Shown piece by piece: positions 27,750 through 37,308 of a DNA stretch of 64,000 nt. Both the position numbers and the translations under genes were made by a program. Under the pieces are notes generated by a model. It saw nothing but the letters and a program-made list of their open reading frames with translations. It had not been told where the DNA came from and did no database searches. How positions within the stretch are numbered: the first letter of the stretch is position 1; each line of letters starts with the position of its first letter. Location: assembly GCA_965220875.1 (NCBI GenBank), contig OZ244849.1, positions 1,860,001 through 1,924,000 on the forward strand, given 5' to 3'. The DNA is from WTFY01 sp965220875 (GTDB lineage: Bacteria > Pseudomonadota > Gammaproteobacteria > UBA4575).

Positions 27750-28609
27750 ATGCTTACTCCCGCCCACTCAGTGATAAAGTCATCTATGTAGTCGGCTACC
27801 ACATCAGGCCTGTCTTCCGGGACATAGTGGCCTGCACGTTCAATAACATGAAAGCGGGTTGGACCTTTAATAGCTGCCTTCAGTCTTCGACCTGACTCTA
27901 CTGGCATCCAGGCATCATGGAGCGCCCAGCATACCATGGTCGGACACGTAATCTGGCTATGGTCAACACCAAGAGTCTCCGAATTGGAAGGGTCACTACA
28001 GACTTTCACCAGAGACTTGAATCCATGCAGGCCTGGGCCACGCGCCCAGTGCGACAGATAGTTCTGCTTAACGTTTTGATCCGTAAACGCAATCTTATCG
28101 TAGCTCCCGGTTCGTAACAGTGCAGGGAATGCAGCAGCTGCCTGTCCCATTGCCACCTGCAATACTTCGTCAGGTGCACCTACCAAGGCATTGAAAGCTT
28201 CTACTTCCAGAACTGGCCAATAATCAAATGCAACCGGATTGATCAATACTAAACGGCTAATGTGGTCACAGTACTTTGAGGCAAAAATCTGGCAGGCGCC
28301 CCCACCATGATCATGCCCCACAAGAACAACCTTACCTTTTAAACCAAGTCCTTCAATTACCCCTTTAATGGCCTCCGCCTGATTGGTCAAGGTATGTTTG
28401 ACATCATCCAGCGGCATATCGGATTGACCATAGCCCATCATATCCATTGCATAGGTCTGATAGCGGTCTTCCAAGTGGCCTTGGACGTGTCGCCACAAAC
28501 GTGCGTTGGTTGGGATTCCATGAACCATTAAAATTTCCTGACCTGAACTGCCTTTTTGCTCAATGTTGATGTCCAACTCGACTCCATCAACTGTAACTTG
28601 TTGCTTCAT
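27746..28609 (-). CDS. Alpha/beta hydrolase, haloalkane dehalogenase/epoxide hydrolase type
   Basis: A 287-residue alpha/beta-fold hydrolase. The nucleophile elbow is VGHDHGGG, so the nucleophile is Asp (near residue 99) rather than Ser, as in haloalkane dehalogenases, fluoroacetate dehalogenases and epoxide hydrolases. HGIPTNARLW provides the oxyanion segment; the acid Asp is in WALHDAWMP and the His in ERAGHYVPED. AGGAG stands before the ATG. Substrate cannot be told from sequence. The stop overlaps the mdh stop in a CTAG palindrome. Confidence 0.88.
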   Translation of the reverse strand: MKQQVTVDGVELDINIEQKGSSGQEILMVHGIPTNARLWRHVQGHLEDRYQTYAMDMMGYGQSDMPLDDVKHTLTNQAEAIKGVIEGLGLKGKVVLVGHDHGGGACQIFASKYCDHISRLVLINPVAFDYWPVLEVEAFNALVGAPDEVLQVAMGQAAAAFPALLRTGSYDKIAFTDQNVKQNYLSHWARGPGLHGFKSLVKVCSDPSNSETLGVDHSQITCPTMVCWALHDAWMPVESGRRLKAAIKGPTRFHVIERAGHYVPEDRPDVVADYIDDFITEWAGVSI

Positions 28610-28905
28610 GTGTCACTCCTCAACTTAAAAACGTAAATTATGATAGTACAGGATCATGTATTCCCCTGAAATAAAATAGCAGAAAAAATTTACGACTATA
28701 TTTCAAGCTAGCAGTACAGTGGGTACCATGCAACACCAGCAAACGACTGCCATTTTGTGCTGCAAACAGTCATGTCAAAATGGTATTACAATCAAAACAG
28801 TCTGGCTGCAATCCTCCTGTAAATCCGACTTTATGCAATTTAGACTGTTTGAAACCTGGACAGGACGGAGACAGCTATCTGAGTCTCTGGTTATGCGATA
28901 GCCAT
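28610..28905. other. Intergenic stretch, no supported gene
   Basis: About 296 bases separate the DUF1249 gene from the downstream alpha/beta hydrolase on the same strand. The hydrolase Shine-Dalgarno sequence is at its left edge. A plus-strand open stretch at 28719-28901 has Cys- and Gln-rich content with no coding look and I reject it. No tRNA or terminator was found. Confidence 0.4.
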
Positions 28906-29451
28906 TCACTGAAAAAGATTGATGGGAAGAGCGTAATCCTTTAACGGCACCTTGATATCTTCAGTAAGCAGGCAGTTTTGCTGGAACTCGCGATCAACTA
29001 CAAAAGAATGCCCTTGCTGAACACAAAATGACAGCCATTTAAATAAAAACCGGTTAACCCTCCATCTGATTTGTAAAGACGAGTGTGCCGGGTTACCACA
29101 CGTAGGTAAATCTGAATTTTCAAACCTGAATGACTGGCCAATCACCTCAGCCTGCAATGCATCATAGTAGATTCTCAGCCTGAGATCAGGATAAGCCAAT
29201 AGACCCTGTTGTGAATCAACAAAATAATGTGTCAATGCAATGGTTGAAGTATAGCGGGTCTGTTCCAAAACCTGCAGATAGAGATCCATCCCTTGGGTAA
29301 TGCGTGATACTGCCACGGGTGGCATTGATCCCTTTTGACCACATAGTTTACGAAGACGAATGTAGTTCGCCTCATACAGGTCCATCAGGCCGGCAAAAGA
29401 GTTAGGTCGAGGAGGAGCCGGAATTCTTATATTTTTGAATGTGTCTTTCAC
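28906..29451 (-). CDS. DUF1249 domain protein (YqiB-like)
   Basis: A 181-residue protein of the DUF1249 family found across Gammaproteobacteria (E. coli YqiB). Typical features are an N-terminal LMDLYEANYIRLRKL and a middle YTSTIALTHYF...YPDLRLRIYYDALQAEV region, then an additional NRFLFKWLSFCVQQGHSF segment. No signal peptide. The molecular role is unknown. It lies 99 bases downstream of sdhE on the same strand and may be at the tail of the sdh transcript. Confidence 0.85.
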   Translation of the reverse strand: MKDTFKNIRIPAPPRPNSFAGLMDLYEANYIRLRKLCGQKGSMPPVAVSRITQGMDLYLQVLEQTRYTSTIALTHYFVDSQQGLLAYPDLRLRIYYDALQAEVIGQSFRFENSDLPTCGNPAHSSLQIRWRVNRFLFKWLSFCVQQGHSFVVDREFQQNCLLTEDIKVPLKDYALPINLFQ

Positions 29452-29550
29452 TGGGTTTGCAGTCCAAGCCTGATTTATATTGACATATAAACTGAAACAA
29501 CTTCAACGGCTGGCATACACGTAATAGTCAATGCAGAGCCTATATAGGGA

Positions 29551-29781
29551 TCAGTCCTGAATGATTCGGATTACCTTATTTATGTTGTGGTCATGGGACG
29601 TTTGATTTCCTGTCAGCAAGGCATACAACTCCGTGTCTTGCATCTCCAGCATGGATTCAAATGCACGTTTCAATTCAGGACCGGCATTAATATAGTGAGT
29701 ATCAAGAAATTTCCGTGTCAGCATATCCAGTTCCTTAGTGCCTCTGCGGCATCGCCATAGCAGCTTGTTGGGATTTTCCAT
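29551..29781 (-). CDS. sdhE: FAD assembly factor SdhE
   Basis: Promotes covalent flavinylation of SdhA. The 76 residues begin at the ATG at 29781 (MENPNKLLWRCRRGTKELD); the RRGTKELDMLTRKFL segment contains the RGxxE motif needed for the function. Longer in-frame starts would run into sdhB and are rejected. It lies 8 bases after the sdhB stop, which places it in the sdh operon. Confidence 0.94.
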   Translation of the reverse strand: MENPNKLLWRCRRGTKELDMLTRKFLDTHYINAGPELKRAFESMLEMQDTELYALLTGNQTSHDHNINKVIRIIQD

Positions 29782-29789
29782 AAATTTCC

Positions 29790-30578
29790 TTAACTGCCTC
29801 TCGTTGCAACCAGCTTCTTGATTTCCGCAATTGCCTTTGCAGGATTTAATCCTTTCGGGCAAGTATTCGTGCAGTTCATAATTGTGTGACAACGGTACAG
29901 TTTGAATGAATCCTTTAACTCTTGCAGGCGTTCATCAGTGGCTTCATCTCTGCTATCCGCAATCCAACGATAGGCCTGAAGTAATACTGCAGGACCCAGG
30001 TAGCGATCACTGTTCCACCAGTAGCTTGGACAACTTGTAGAGCAACATGCACACAAAATGCATTCTTCGAGTCCATCAAGTTTTTTCCGATCCTCCTCGG
30101 ATTGCAAGCGCTCCCGACCTGAAGATGGCTCCGTCCTGGTTTTCATCCAGGGCTGGATGGATGAGTACTGCCTGTAGAACTGGCTCAAATCCACTACCAA
30201 ATCCTTGACAACGGGCATATGGGGTAACGGATAAATCTTGAGGTCACCCTTAATATCTTTGATCGCTTTAATACATGCCAGAGTATTTGCGCCATTAATA
30301 TTCATTGAACAGGAGCCGCATATCCCTTCACGGCATGAACGACGGAACGCTAGAGTCGAATCTATTTCATCCTTTATCTTGATCAACGCATCCAGAACCA
30401 TTGGACCACACGTATCCAGATCCAGTTCGTATGTATCAATACGCGGATTCTTATCTTGGTCTGGATCATAGCGATAAACAACTATTTTCTTTACGCTGTG
30501 ACCAGGATCAGGGGCTGGCGCCGGGTACTTTTTGCCTGACCTGACAACGGAGTTTGCAGGAAGGTTGAATTGCGCCAC
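29790..30578 (-). CDS. sdhB: Succinate dehydrogenase iron-sulfur subunit
   Basis: Carries the three Fe-S clusters between SdhA flavin and quinone. From the GTG at 30578 the protein has 262 residues; AAGGAGG lies 5 bases before this GTG, and an overlapping ATG is out of frame, so GTG is the start. 2Fe-2S ligands are in SCREGICGSCSMN with a following Cys; 4Fe-4S in CILCACCSTSCP; 3Fe-4S in CHTIMNCTNTCPKGLNP. sdhA ends 10 bases upstream and sdhE follows. Confidence 0.96.
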   Translation of the reverse strand: MAQFNLPANSVVRSGKKYPAPAPDPGHSVKKIVVYRYDPDQDKNPRIDTYELDLDTCGPMVLDALIKIKDEIDSTLAFRRSCREGICGSCSMNINGANTLACIKAIKDIKGDLKIYPLPHMPVVKDLVVDLSQFYRQYSSIQPWMKTRTEPSSGRERLQSEEDRKKLDGLEECILCACCSTSCPSYWWNSDRYLGPAVLLQAYRWIADSRDEATDERLQELKDSFKLYRCHTIMNCTNTCPKGLNPAKAIAEIKKLVATRGS

Positions 30579-30588
30579 ATGTACCTCC

Positions 30589-32379
30589 TTAATAAACTCT
30601 GGCTTTGGGTGGAATAACTTCGACAGCATCGGTTTGCGTGTACATGTGAACTGGCCGATACAGAATAGATGCATTCCCACTTTCATCTATCGATGCCAAA
30701 GAGTGTTTAAGCCAGTTTTTGTCATCACGCTTCGGAAAATCGTCACGTGCCTGTGCACCACGACTCTCAGTCCGGTTCAATGCTGATTGGGCTGTAACGA
30801 TAGCCTGTGGCATTAAATTTGTCAGCTCTATGGCTTCTATCAAGTCCGTATTCCAAATCATTGAACGGTCGGTAACTTTTATGTTGCTCAAGCAAGAAAA
30901 CAATTCTCTGAGTTTTATCAGTCCTTTTCCTATTAACTCTCCTGTTCTGAATACTGCGGCATGGTTTTGCATGGTTTTCTGCATCTCAGCACGCAGCTTG
31001 GCGGTAGGAGTGTCACCATCCGAATGACGCAATCTGTCAAACCGGTCCAGCACTTTGTCAACTGAATCACACCTGAGAGCACCGTGCCCCTGCCCTGGCT
31101 TAACCAGTTCCACTGCACGCAAAGCTGCTGCCCTGCCAAATACTATCAAGTCCAGCAAAGAATTCGAGCCCAACCGGTTTGCACCATGAACAGAAACACA
31201 GGCCGCCTCACCAATCGCCATTAGACCAGGAATCACATGGTCCGGATCATCACCTTTCAGGGTCACCACTTCACCTTGATAATTTGTTGGTATTCCACCC
31301 ATGTTGTAATGGACAGTCGGTATCACAGGTATTGGCTCCCGAGTTACATCAACTCCTGCGAATATCCTTGCGGACTCTGCAATGCCCGGGAGCTTTGCAT
31401 GAATCAAGTCTGCTCCTAGGTGCTCCAAATGTAGATGTATATGATCCTTTTCATCTCCAACACCCCGGCCTTCGTTAATTTCAATGGTCATGGAGCGGCT
31501 TACCACGTCACGAGATGCAAGGTCTTTAGCGTTAGGTGCATACCGCTCCATGAAGCGCTCACCATCAGAGTTTGTCAAAAATCCTCCTTCGCCCCGAACT
31601 CCCTCCGTAATCAAGCAGCCGGATCCATAGATTCCTGTAGGGTGAAACTGGACAAACTCCATATCCTGCAGGGACAATCCTGCGCGAAGTACCATCGCGT
31701 TACCATCCCCGGTACAGGTATGTGCAGATGTGCAAGAAAAGTAGGCACGCCCATAGCCACCTGTGGCAAGCAAAACAATATGGGAACGAAAGACATGCAG
31801 TTCACCAGAAGCAAGATCCCAAGCCAGTACACCCTTGCAAGTGCCGTCATTATCCATAAGCAAGTCAATCGCAAAATACTCAATAAAGAATTCTGCATTG
31901 TGTTTTAGAGACTGCTGATAAAGGGTATGCAAGATCGCATGGCCAGTTCGGTCAGCTGCAGCGCAGGTCCTTTGTGCAATTCCCTCACCATAGTGTGTGG
32001 TCATTCCCCCAAAAGGCCGCTGATAAATGCGCCCGTCTTCGGTACGTGAGAATGGAACACCAAAATGCTCCAGCTCTACGACAGCGGGAATAGCCTCACG
32101 ACACATGTATTCGATCGCATCTTGGTCACCCAGCCAGTCTGATCCTTTGACCGTGTCATACATGTGCCAGCGCCAGTCATCTTCACCCATGTTTGCAAGA
32201 GCAGCACTCATCCCGCCCTGTGCAGCCACAGTATGGCTCCTTGTCGGAAACACTTTTGTGATGCATGCAGTAGAAAGACCACTGGCTGTCATGCCTAGCG
32301 TAGCTCTCAACCCAGCTCCGCCAGCACCTACTACTACCACATCGAAAGTATGCTCAACCAACTTATATGCTTTGCCCAT
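30589..32379 (-). CDS. sdhA: Succinate dehydrogenase flavoprotein subunit
   Basis: Catalytic subunit of complex II, oxidises succinate to fumarate. The 596 residues show the FAD Rossmann motif VVVGAGGAGLRA, the flavin-linking His in SHTVAAQGGMSAAL (about 48), HPTGIYGSG, the catalytic Arg in RGEGG (about 256) and HYNMGGIPTN. It lies between sdhD and sdhB in the operon, 8 bases after sdhD. Confidence 0.98.
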   Translation of the reverse strand: MGKAYKLVEHTFDVVVVGAGGAGLRATLGMTASGLSTACITKVFPTRSHTVAAQGGMSAALANMGEDDWRWHMYDTVKGSDWLGDQDAIEYMCREAIPAVVELEHFGVPFSRTEDGRIYQRPFGGMTTHYGEGIAQRTCAAADRTGHAILHTLYQQSLKHNAEFFIEYFAIDLLMDNDGTCKGVLAWDLASGELHVFRSHIVLLATGGYGRAYFSCTSAHTCTGDGNAMVLRAGLSLQDMEFVQFHPTGIYGSGCLITEGVRGEGGFLTNSDGERFMERYAPNAKDLASRDVVSRSMTIEINEGRGVGDEKDHIHLHLEHLGADLIHAKLPGIAESARIFAGVDVTREPIPVIPTVHYNMGGIPTNYQGEVVTLKGDDPDHVIPGLMAIGEAACVSVHGANRLGSNSLLDLIVFGRAAALRAVELVKPGQGHGALRCDSVDKVLDRFDRLRHSDGDTPTAKLRAEMQKTMQNHAAVFRTGELIGKGLIKLRELFSCLSNIKVTDRSMIWNTDLIEAIELTNLMPQAIVTAQSALNRTESRGAQARDDFPKRDDKNWLKHSLASIDESGNASILYRPVHMYTQTDAVEVIPPKARVY

Positions 32380-32387
32380 CGCAGCTT

Positions 32388-32759
32388 CTAAAGCACGACT
32401 CTAAGGAGTGCGGCAATCCCTACAACTGTTAGCAGAATACAGACTAAGTTTGATGTAAGCAGTGAAGCTGATTTCAGCCATCCCCTTACATAATCTTCTA
32501 TTATTACCTGCATACCAAGCTTGATATGGTAAAAAGTGGCTACTACGAAAAGGAACAGAAGTGTTGTAACAATTGGTGACTGTAACCAGGAAACCACAGT
32601 CTCATAGCTAGCACCTGCCAGCATGGCCACAGCAAATGCAAACCAAATTGCTATCGGCAACAACATTACAGCAGTAAGTCGCTGCATCCACCAATGTACA
32701 ACAGCCCCCTTGCCAAGAGGAGTAATCCCGGAAAATTGATTTCGCCGTAACATATTCAC
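32388..32759 (-). CDS. sdhD: Succinate dehydrogenase membrane anchor SdhD
   Basis: Hydrophobic subunit of complex II. The 123 residues carry three helices. The N-terminal HWWMQRLTAVMLLPIAIWF and the heme-ligand region FYHIKLGMQVIIEDYV are typical. It is 10 bases downstream of sdhC. Confidence 0.95.
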   Translation of the reverse strand: MNMLRRNQFSGITPLGKGAVVHWWMQRLTAVMLLPIAIWFAFAVAMLAGASYETVVSWLQSPIVTTLLFLFVVATFYHIKLGMQVIIEDYVRGWLKSASLLTSNLVCILLTVVGIAALLRVVL

Positions 32760-32769
32760 CTTTCATACA

Positions 32770-33156
32770 TTAACTGATGAACCAGGCAACTATCCAGACA
32801 GCAACTGTGAGAAACAGTGTTGCAAGCAAAACTATAACCCCGGAATACCTGTTAGCTTCCACGCCAAATCCGTAGCCTGCATCGAAAACGAGATGACGCA
32901 GCCCGTTGAACGAGTGCAGAAACAGGGCCGCAGTCCACATCACCAGAAATAGCTGACCCAAGGTACCCGATGCAACATTCCTAACCGTCTCGAAGACATC
33001 AGGACCGGCTGCAACTGAAACCAGCACAACAACCAGCATCACCGCTCCTAAGGCCAAAACGACTCCAGTAACCCGATGCAGTATCGAAATGACCATTGAG
33101 AGAGGCCATCGATAAATTTGCAAATGTGGCGAGAGAGGCCTATTTTGATCCACCAT
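32770..33156 (-). CDS. sdhC: Succinate dehydrogenase cytochrome b556 subunit SdhC
   Basis: Membrane cytochrome b subunit with the quinone site. The 128 residues include RPLSPHLQIYRWPLSMVISILHRVTG and the heme His in HSFNGLRHLVFDAG (about 84), with three helices. It is the first gene of sdhCDAB-sdhE; the promoter must lie in the 255-base gap before the divergent ygfZ. Confidence 0.96.
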   Translation of the reverse strand: MVDQNRPLSPHLQIYRWPLSMVISILHRVTGVVLALGAVMLVVVLVSVAAGPDVFETVRNVASGTLGQLFLVMWTAALFLHSFNGLRHLVFDAGYGFGVEANRYSGVIVLLATLFLTVAVWIVAWFIS

Positions 33157-33411
33157 TTACTCCCGCATACTGCCTAGGAAAATACACACAAGAAGCGGCT
33201 TTTGACATGTGTACACAGGTCATCCAAATGTTTTATGCTAACCATCAAATACTACCTGATTAGCTGTACATTTAACATATTCATTGAAAATTACTAGTTA
33301 TAACAAACAGTTAGTGCAGGCTTGAGTCAAATTGTCTCGATCATATGAGGCGTAACCAAAACAAAATCCAGCTTAAGTGCAAATGATCTTTCAAATTCCG
33401 AGACAACTACA

Positions 33412-34458
33412 ATGACTGTCTCATGGCTTGAATCCCTAAAAAATTCTGGTGCCGTTGTTGAAAACAACAGGGTGATTTCCTTCGCCTCATTCCCAAACCC
33501 AGGTGATGAAACGGGGCGAACCTGCCTGTGTGAACTCACGAATCTAGGCTTGATTCATGCGTCAGGTGACGACACAGAAAGTTTTCTGCATAGCCAGTTC
33601 ACAAATGACCTGCATCAGGTTACTACACACCTCAGTCAACTCAGCAGTTATTGCAATCCAAAGGGCAGGATATTATGCATTTTCCGGATCTTCAAACGAG
33701 ATGAGGATTATTACTTGATTTTGCCGAAAGACGTGCTGCAAATGGCATTGCAAAAACTGACTCTGTACAAACTCAGGTCCAAGGTTGAATTATCCGACAA
33801 ATCAGACCAATTGGTTCTGTTCGGAATTGCCGGGCCAGAAACCGAGTCTGTCATTAATCATATGGGAATAGATTTTCCAGAAAACGATGATGAGTGCCTC
33901 ATGGATGATGGGGTAACCGTAATTCGTGTACCAGGCGTATCCACGAGAGCATTGTTCGTTTGTACTTCAGAGCAAGCCGTCTCTCTCTGGAAAAAATTTT
34001 CAGATGTACTGCCATGCATGACATACCGCGTATGGGACCAGCATGACATTCTCAGTGGCATTCCACAGGTTACTGCAAACACCATGGAAACTTTCACTCC
34101 GCAAATGACTAACCTGGAACTTATCAATGGAGTAAGCTTCACAAAAGGCTGTTACCCAGGGCAGGAAGTGGTTGCACGAACTCATTATTTAGGAAAACCC
34201 AATCGCCGTATGTACCGAGCTACCATAACAGCTGACCAAGCCCCTGAGCCTGGCACCAACATTTTTTCCCTTACTACGGGAAACCAGGCTATAGGAAAAG
34301 TTGTAGTATCACAGATGGTATCTAAAGGCAGTGCCATCGCATTGGTTGTGCTGCGATCAGAAATGCCCCAAAGTCCGGATTTACATATTCAATCGACAAC
34401 AGGTCCAGACGTTTCTATTCAAAAACTGCCCTACTCGCTTCTAGCCCAACCAGTTTAA
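33412..34458 (+). CDS. ygfZ: Folate-binding protein YgfZ
   Basis: Tetrahydrofolate-dependent protein of the GcvT-like fold that supports Fe-S enzymes and some tRNA thiolation. The 348 residues contain the signature KGCYPGQEVVART near residues 245-257, whose Cys is essential in E. coli YgfZ. It is divergent from sdhC, and its partner sdhE closes the sdh operon, a common association. It is convergent with lysS. Confidence 0.94.
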   Translation: MTVSWLESLKNSGAVVENNRVISFASFPNPGDETGRTCLCELTNLGLIHASGDDTESFLHSQFTNDLHQVTTHLSQLSSYCNPKGRILCIFRIFKRDEDYYLILPKDVLQMALQKLTLYKLRSKVELSDKSDQLVLFGIAGPETESVINHMGIDFPENDDECLMDDGVTVIRVPGVSTRALFVCTSEQAVSLWKKFSDVLPCMTYRVWDQHDILSGIPQVTANTMETFTPQMTNLELINGVSFTKGCYPGQEVVARTHYLGKPNRRMYRATITADQAPEPGTNIFSLTTGNQAIGKVVVSQMVSKGSAIALVVLRSEMPQSPDLHIQSTTGPDVSIQKLPYSLLAQPV

Positions 34459-34516
34459 ATCCAGCATGTAATTCTTATACATTTACACAGCAAGCTGCCC
34501 TACCAGATTCTGAAGA

Positions 34517-36019
34517 TCATCTTTCATGATCACCAGACTCCGGGCGCATTTGCGGAAACAGGATTACATCGCGAATATTGCTGGAGCCTGTCAGTAACAT
34601 TACCAAACGATCAACCCCTATGCCCTCACCTGCAGCCGGGGGAAGCCCATACTCCAGTGCGCGAATATAATCTGCATCATAGCTCATGGCTTCCTTGTTA
34701 CCTGTTTGCTTCTCTGCAGCCTGCAACCTGAACCGTTCTGCTTGATCCTCAGGATCATTCAGTTCGGAAAATCCGTTTGCAATTTCTCTACCGCCCACAA
34801 AGAGTTCAAAGCGGTCTGTGACAAATGGATCGTTGTCATTCCTTCTTGCTAGCGGGGAAACATCACAAGGAAATGCTGTAATGAAAGTAGGGTTCCTGAG
34901 TTTGCCTTCAACGGTTTTCTCAAATATTTCTGCTTGCACTTTCCCAAGCCTATAGCTTGATTCAATGGGTATACAGAGCTCTTTGGCCAAAGACCTTGCG
35001 CTTTCGAGAGTATCCAAGTCTTCCTCAACAATACCAGTGTTGAAATGCAGAATTGATTCCTTCATCGTCATACGAGGAAAAGGATTCGCCAAGTCATAAG
35101 CTTCATCACCATATTGAACTAACGCGGTACCCAAAACTTCATTGCAAACCCAACGAATCATCTCTTCAGTAAGACCCATTAGATCATGAAAATCTGAGTA
35201 TGCTTGATAGAACTCAAGCATTGTAAACTCTGGATTATGCTGTGGAGATAATCCCTCGTTGCGGAAATTTCGATTAATTTCAAAAACCCGTTCCATACCC
35301 CCTACTACCAGGCGCTTTAAATACAATTCAGGTGCCACTCGCATATAGAGCGTTCTGCCCAGGGCATTATGATATGTCTTGAAAGGCCTTGCAGTTGCAC
35401 CACCGGCAATGGACTGCATCATCGGCGTCTCCACTTCAACAAACCTGCGATCAACCAGGAACCTCCTCAAACACTGGAGTATCTCAGTTCGTCTTCTGAA
35501 TACACTTCGCGTGTCGGCATTCATCATCAAATCAACATATCGTTGCCGATACCTTTGTTCCTGATTGACAAGGCCATGAAATTTTTCTGGCAATGGCCGA
35601 AGTGATTTTGTGAGAAGTACAGCAGACTGAACCCTTACGTATAAATCACCTTTTTTGGACTTATGTACAGGCCCAGTGATACCTACGATATCGCCGACAT
35701 CCCAAGTGTCGATATCATCAACTAGAGATTCCTCGGAATTTTTACGATCAATGTAAGCTTGTATTTGCCCTGTCATGTCTTGCAGCACTAGGAATGAGCT
35801 TCGCATCGCCATGATTCGACCACCAACTGCTACACAACGATTCAATTCCGCCAGCTCATCTCTGGACCTGCCATAAAGGTCTTCCTGAAGGTCTTGGGCA
35901 TAACTGTCCCGGCGAAAGCGGTTTGGAAAAGCAGTACCTTTTAGCCTAAGTGATTCAAGCTTTGCACGCCTTTGTGCTATCAGCCTGCTCTCATCATGAA
36001 AACTTTTTTTATCTGACAT
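34517..36019 (-). CDS. lysS: Lysyl-tRNA synthetase, class II
   Basis: Charges tRNA-Lys. The 500 residues have an OB-fold anticodon domain (about 55-160) and the class II catalytic core with motif 2 FRNEGLSPQHNPEFTMLEFY and motif 3 GEGIGVDRLVMLLTGSSNIRDVI near the C-terminus. It starts 5 bases downstream of prfB on the same strand, the usual prfB-lysS pair. Confidence 0.98.
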   Translation of the reverse strand: MSDKKSFHDESRLIAQRRAKLESLRLKGTAFPNRFRRDSYAQDLQEDLYGRSRDELAELNRCVAVGGRIMAMRSSFLVLQDMTGQIQAYIDRKNSEESLVDDIDTWDVGDIVGITGPVHKSKKGDLYVRVQSAVLLTKSLRPLPEKFHGLVNQEQRYRQRYVDLMMNADTRSVFRRRTEILQCLRRFLVDRRFVEVETPMMQSIAGGATARPFKTYHNALGRTLYMRVAPELYLKRLVVGGMERVFEINRNFRNEGLSPQHNPEFTMLEFYQAYSDFHDLMGLTEEMIRWVCNEVLGTALVQYGDEAYDLANPFPRMTMKESILHFNTGIVEEDLDTLESARSLAKELCIPIESSYRLGKVQAEIFEKTVEGKLRNPTFITAFPCDVSPLARRNDNDPFVTDRFELFVGGREIANGFSELNDPEDQAERFRLQAAEKQTGNKEAMSYDADYIRALEYGLPPAAGEGIGVDRLVMLLTGSSNIRDVILFPQMRPESGDHER

Positions 36020-36024
36020 GGTTT

Positions 36025-37120
36025 TTACAACCCACTTTTCAGGCTTGCCTCAATAAAACTGTCTAGATTACCGTCTAGAACAGACTGCGTGTTACCTGTC
36101 TCCACGGCAGTACGCAAATCCTTGATGCGGGATTGGTCCAAGACATAAGATCGAATCTGGCTGCCCCACCCTATGTCTGACTTGCTATCCTCTACAGCCT
36201 TCCTTTCCCCTTCACGCTTTTTATACTCCATCTCATATAATTTGGCTTTGAGCTGCTTCATTGCAGTATCCATGTTCCTGTGCTTTGAACGGTCATTCTG
36301 ACATTGCGTGACAACCCCTGTTGGCAAATGGGTAATTCGCACTGCAGACTCGGTTTTGTTCACATGTTGACCACCTGCTCCACTAGCACGATAAACATCA
36401 ATCCTCAAATCTGCAGGATTAATATCGATTTCGATATCATCATCGACTTCAGGGGATACAAATACAGCTGCAAAAGAGGTATGCCTGCGGTTCCCTGAAT
36501 CAAATGGTGATTTGCGAACTAAACGATGCACACCTGTTTCAGTTCGCAGCCAACCAAATGCGTAGTCTCCTTCAAACCTGATTGTTGCGCTTTTGATTCC
36601 AGCCACCTCACCCGGAGATACCTCAATCAACTCGCTTTTGAAATTCTTGCGTTCCCCCCAGCGCAGGTACATGCGCAATAACATCTCGGCCCAGTCTTGC
36701 GCTTCTGTGCCACCTGATCCGGATTGAATATCGAGAAAGGCATTACCTTGGTCCATTTCACCGGAAAACATCCGGTGAAATTCAAGCTCAGAAACCTTTG
36801 ACTCCAGGTTCGAGAGGTCATCTGCAACAGACTGTACCGTCTCTTGGTCATTTTCATCTACTGCCAGTGCAAGCAGGGTTTCAGCATCACTGATGCCTGC
36901 CACAACTCCCCTGATTGTTTCTACAACTCTCTCAAGTCCTGCACGCTGCTTACTTAGCTTCTGTACAGCCTCCGGCTGATTCCAAATTTCAGGGCTTTCC
37001 AATTCCAGACAGACTTCATGCAGACGCTCCCGCTTGTCATCGTAGTCAAAGGTACCCCCTTAAATTCGTAACACGCACCCTTAAGTCTTCGATTACGCTG
37101 TGTAGTGAACTGACTTCCAT
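36025..37120 (-). CDS. prfB: Peptide chain release factor 2 (programmed frameshift)
   Basis: Terminates translation at UGA and UAA. The gene is two overlapping frames: codons 1-24 run from the ATG at 37120 to a TGA at 37046-37048, and a +1 shift on CTT-T-GAC continues to 36025. The joined product has about 364 residues. The anticodon-like SPF motif (KSPFDSGNRR) and the peptidyl-hydrolysis GGQ (SGAGGQHVNKTESAV) are present. The in-frame ATG at 37002 seen without the shift would lack the N-terminal domain start. It is upstream of lysS. Confidence 0.97.
37045..37060 (-). promoter_or_regulatory. prfB +1 programmed frameshift signal
   Basis: On the minus strand the sequence reads AGGGGGTACCTTTGAC. 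The AGGGGG element acts as an internal Shine-Dalgarno sequence three bases before the slippery CTT, and the UGA with a following C is the weak stop decoded by RF2 itself. This is the classical autoregulatory circuit: low RF2 lets the ribosome slip and make more RF2. Confidence 0.95.
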
Positions 37121-37272
37121 ATTGATATCCAGGATAAATTAAGGCGCGTATGATACCGCATAAGTATTACCAGCAGTAGATACCAGCGATTTTGGACATG
37201 AGAACAGAATGGCACTATAGCTAACACCACTCCAAAACGTAGGATGCGCCTGAATGTAATATATACTCGATA

Positions 37273-37301
37273 TTGACAATCCGCATGGTCGAAATTCAAA
37301 T
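37273..37301 (+). promoter_or_regulatory. Possible promoter for the 37309 gene
   Basis: TTGACA at 37273-37278 is followed after 17 bases by TCAAAT at 37296-37301, a four-of-six match to TATAAT. Only 7 bases separate this from the ATG at 37309, so a transcript from it would be almost leaderless. No clear Shine-Dalgarno sequence precedes the ATG. The -10 is weak and the call tentative. Confidence 0.3.
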
Positions 37302-37308
37302 CTAAAGC

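Noticed and set aside
28719..28901. 60-residue plus-strand open frame
   Set aside because: Cys/Gln-rich without domain features, no ribosome-binding site, lies in a plain intergenic gap.
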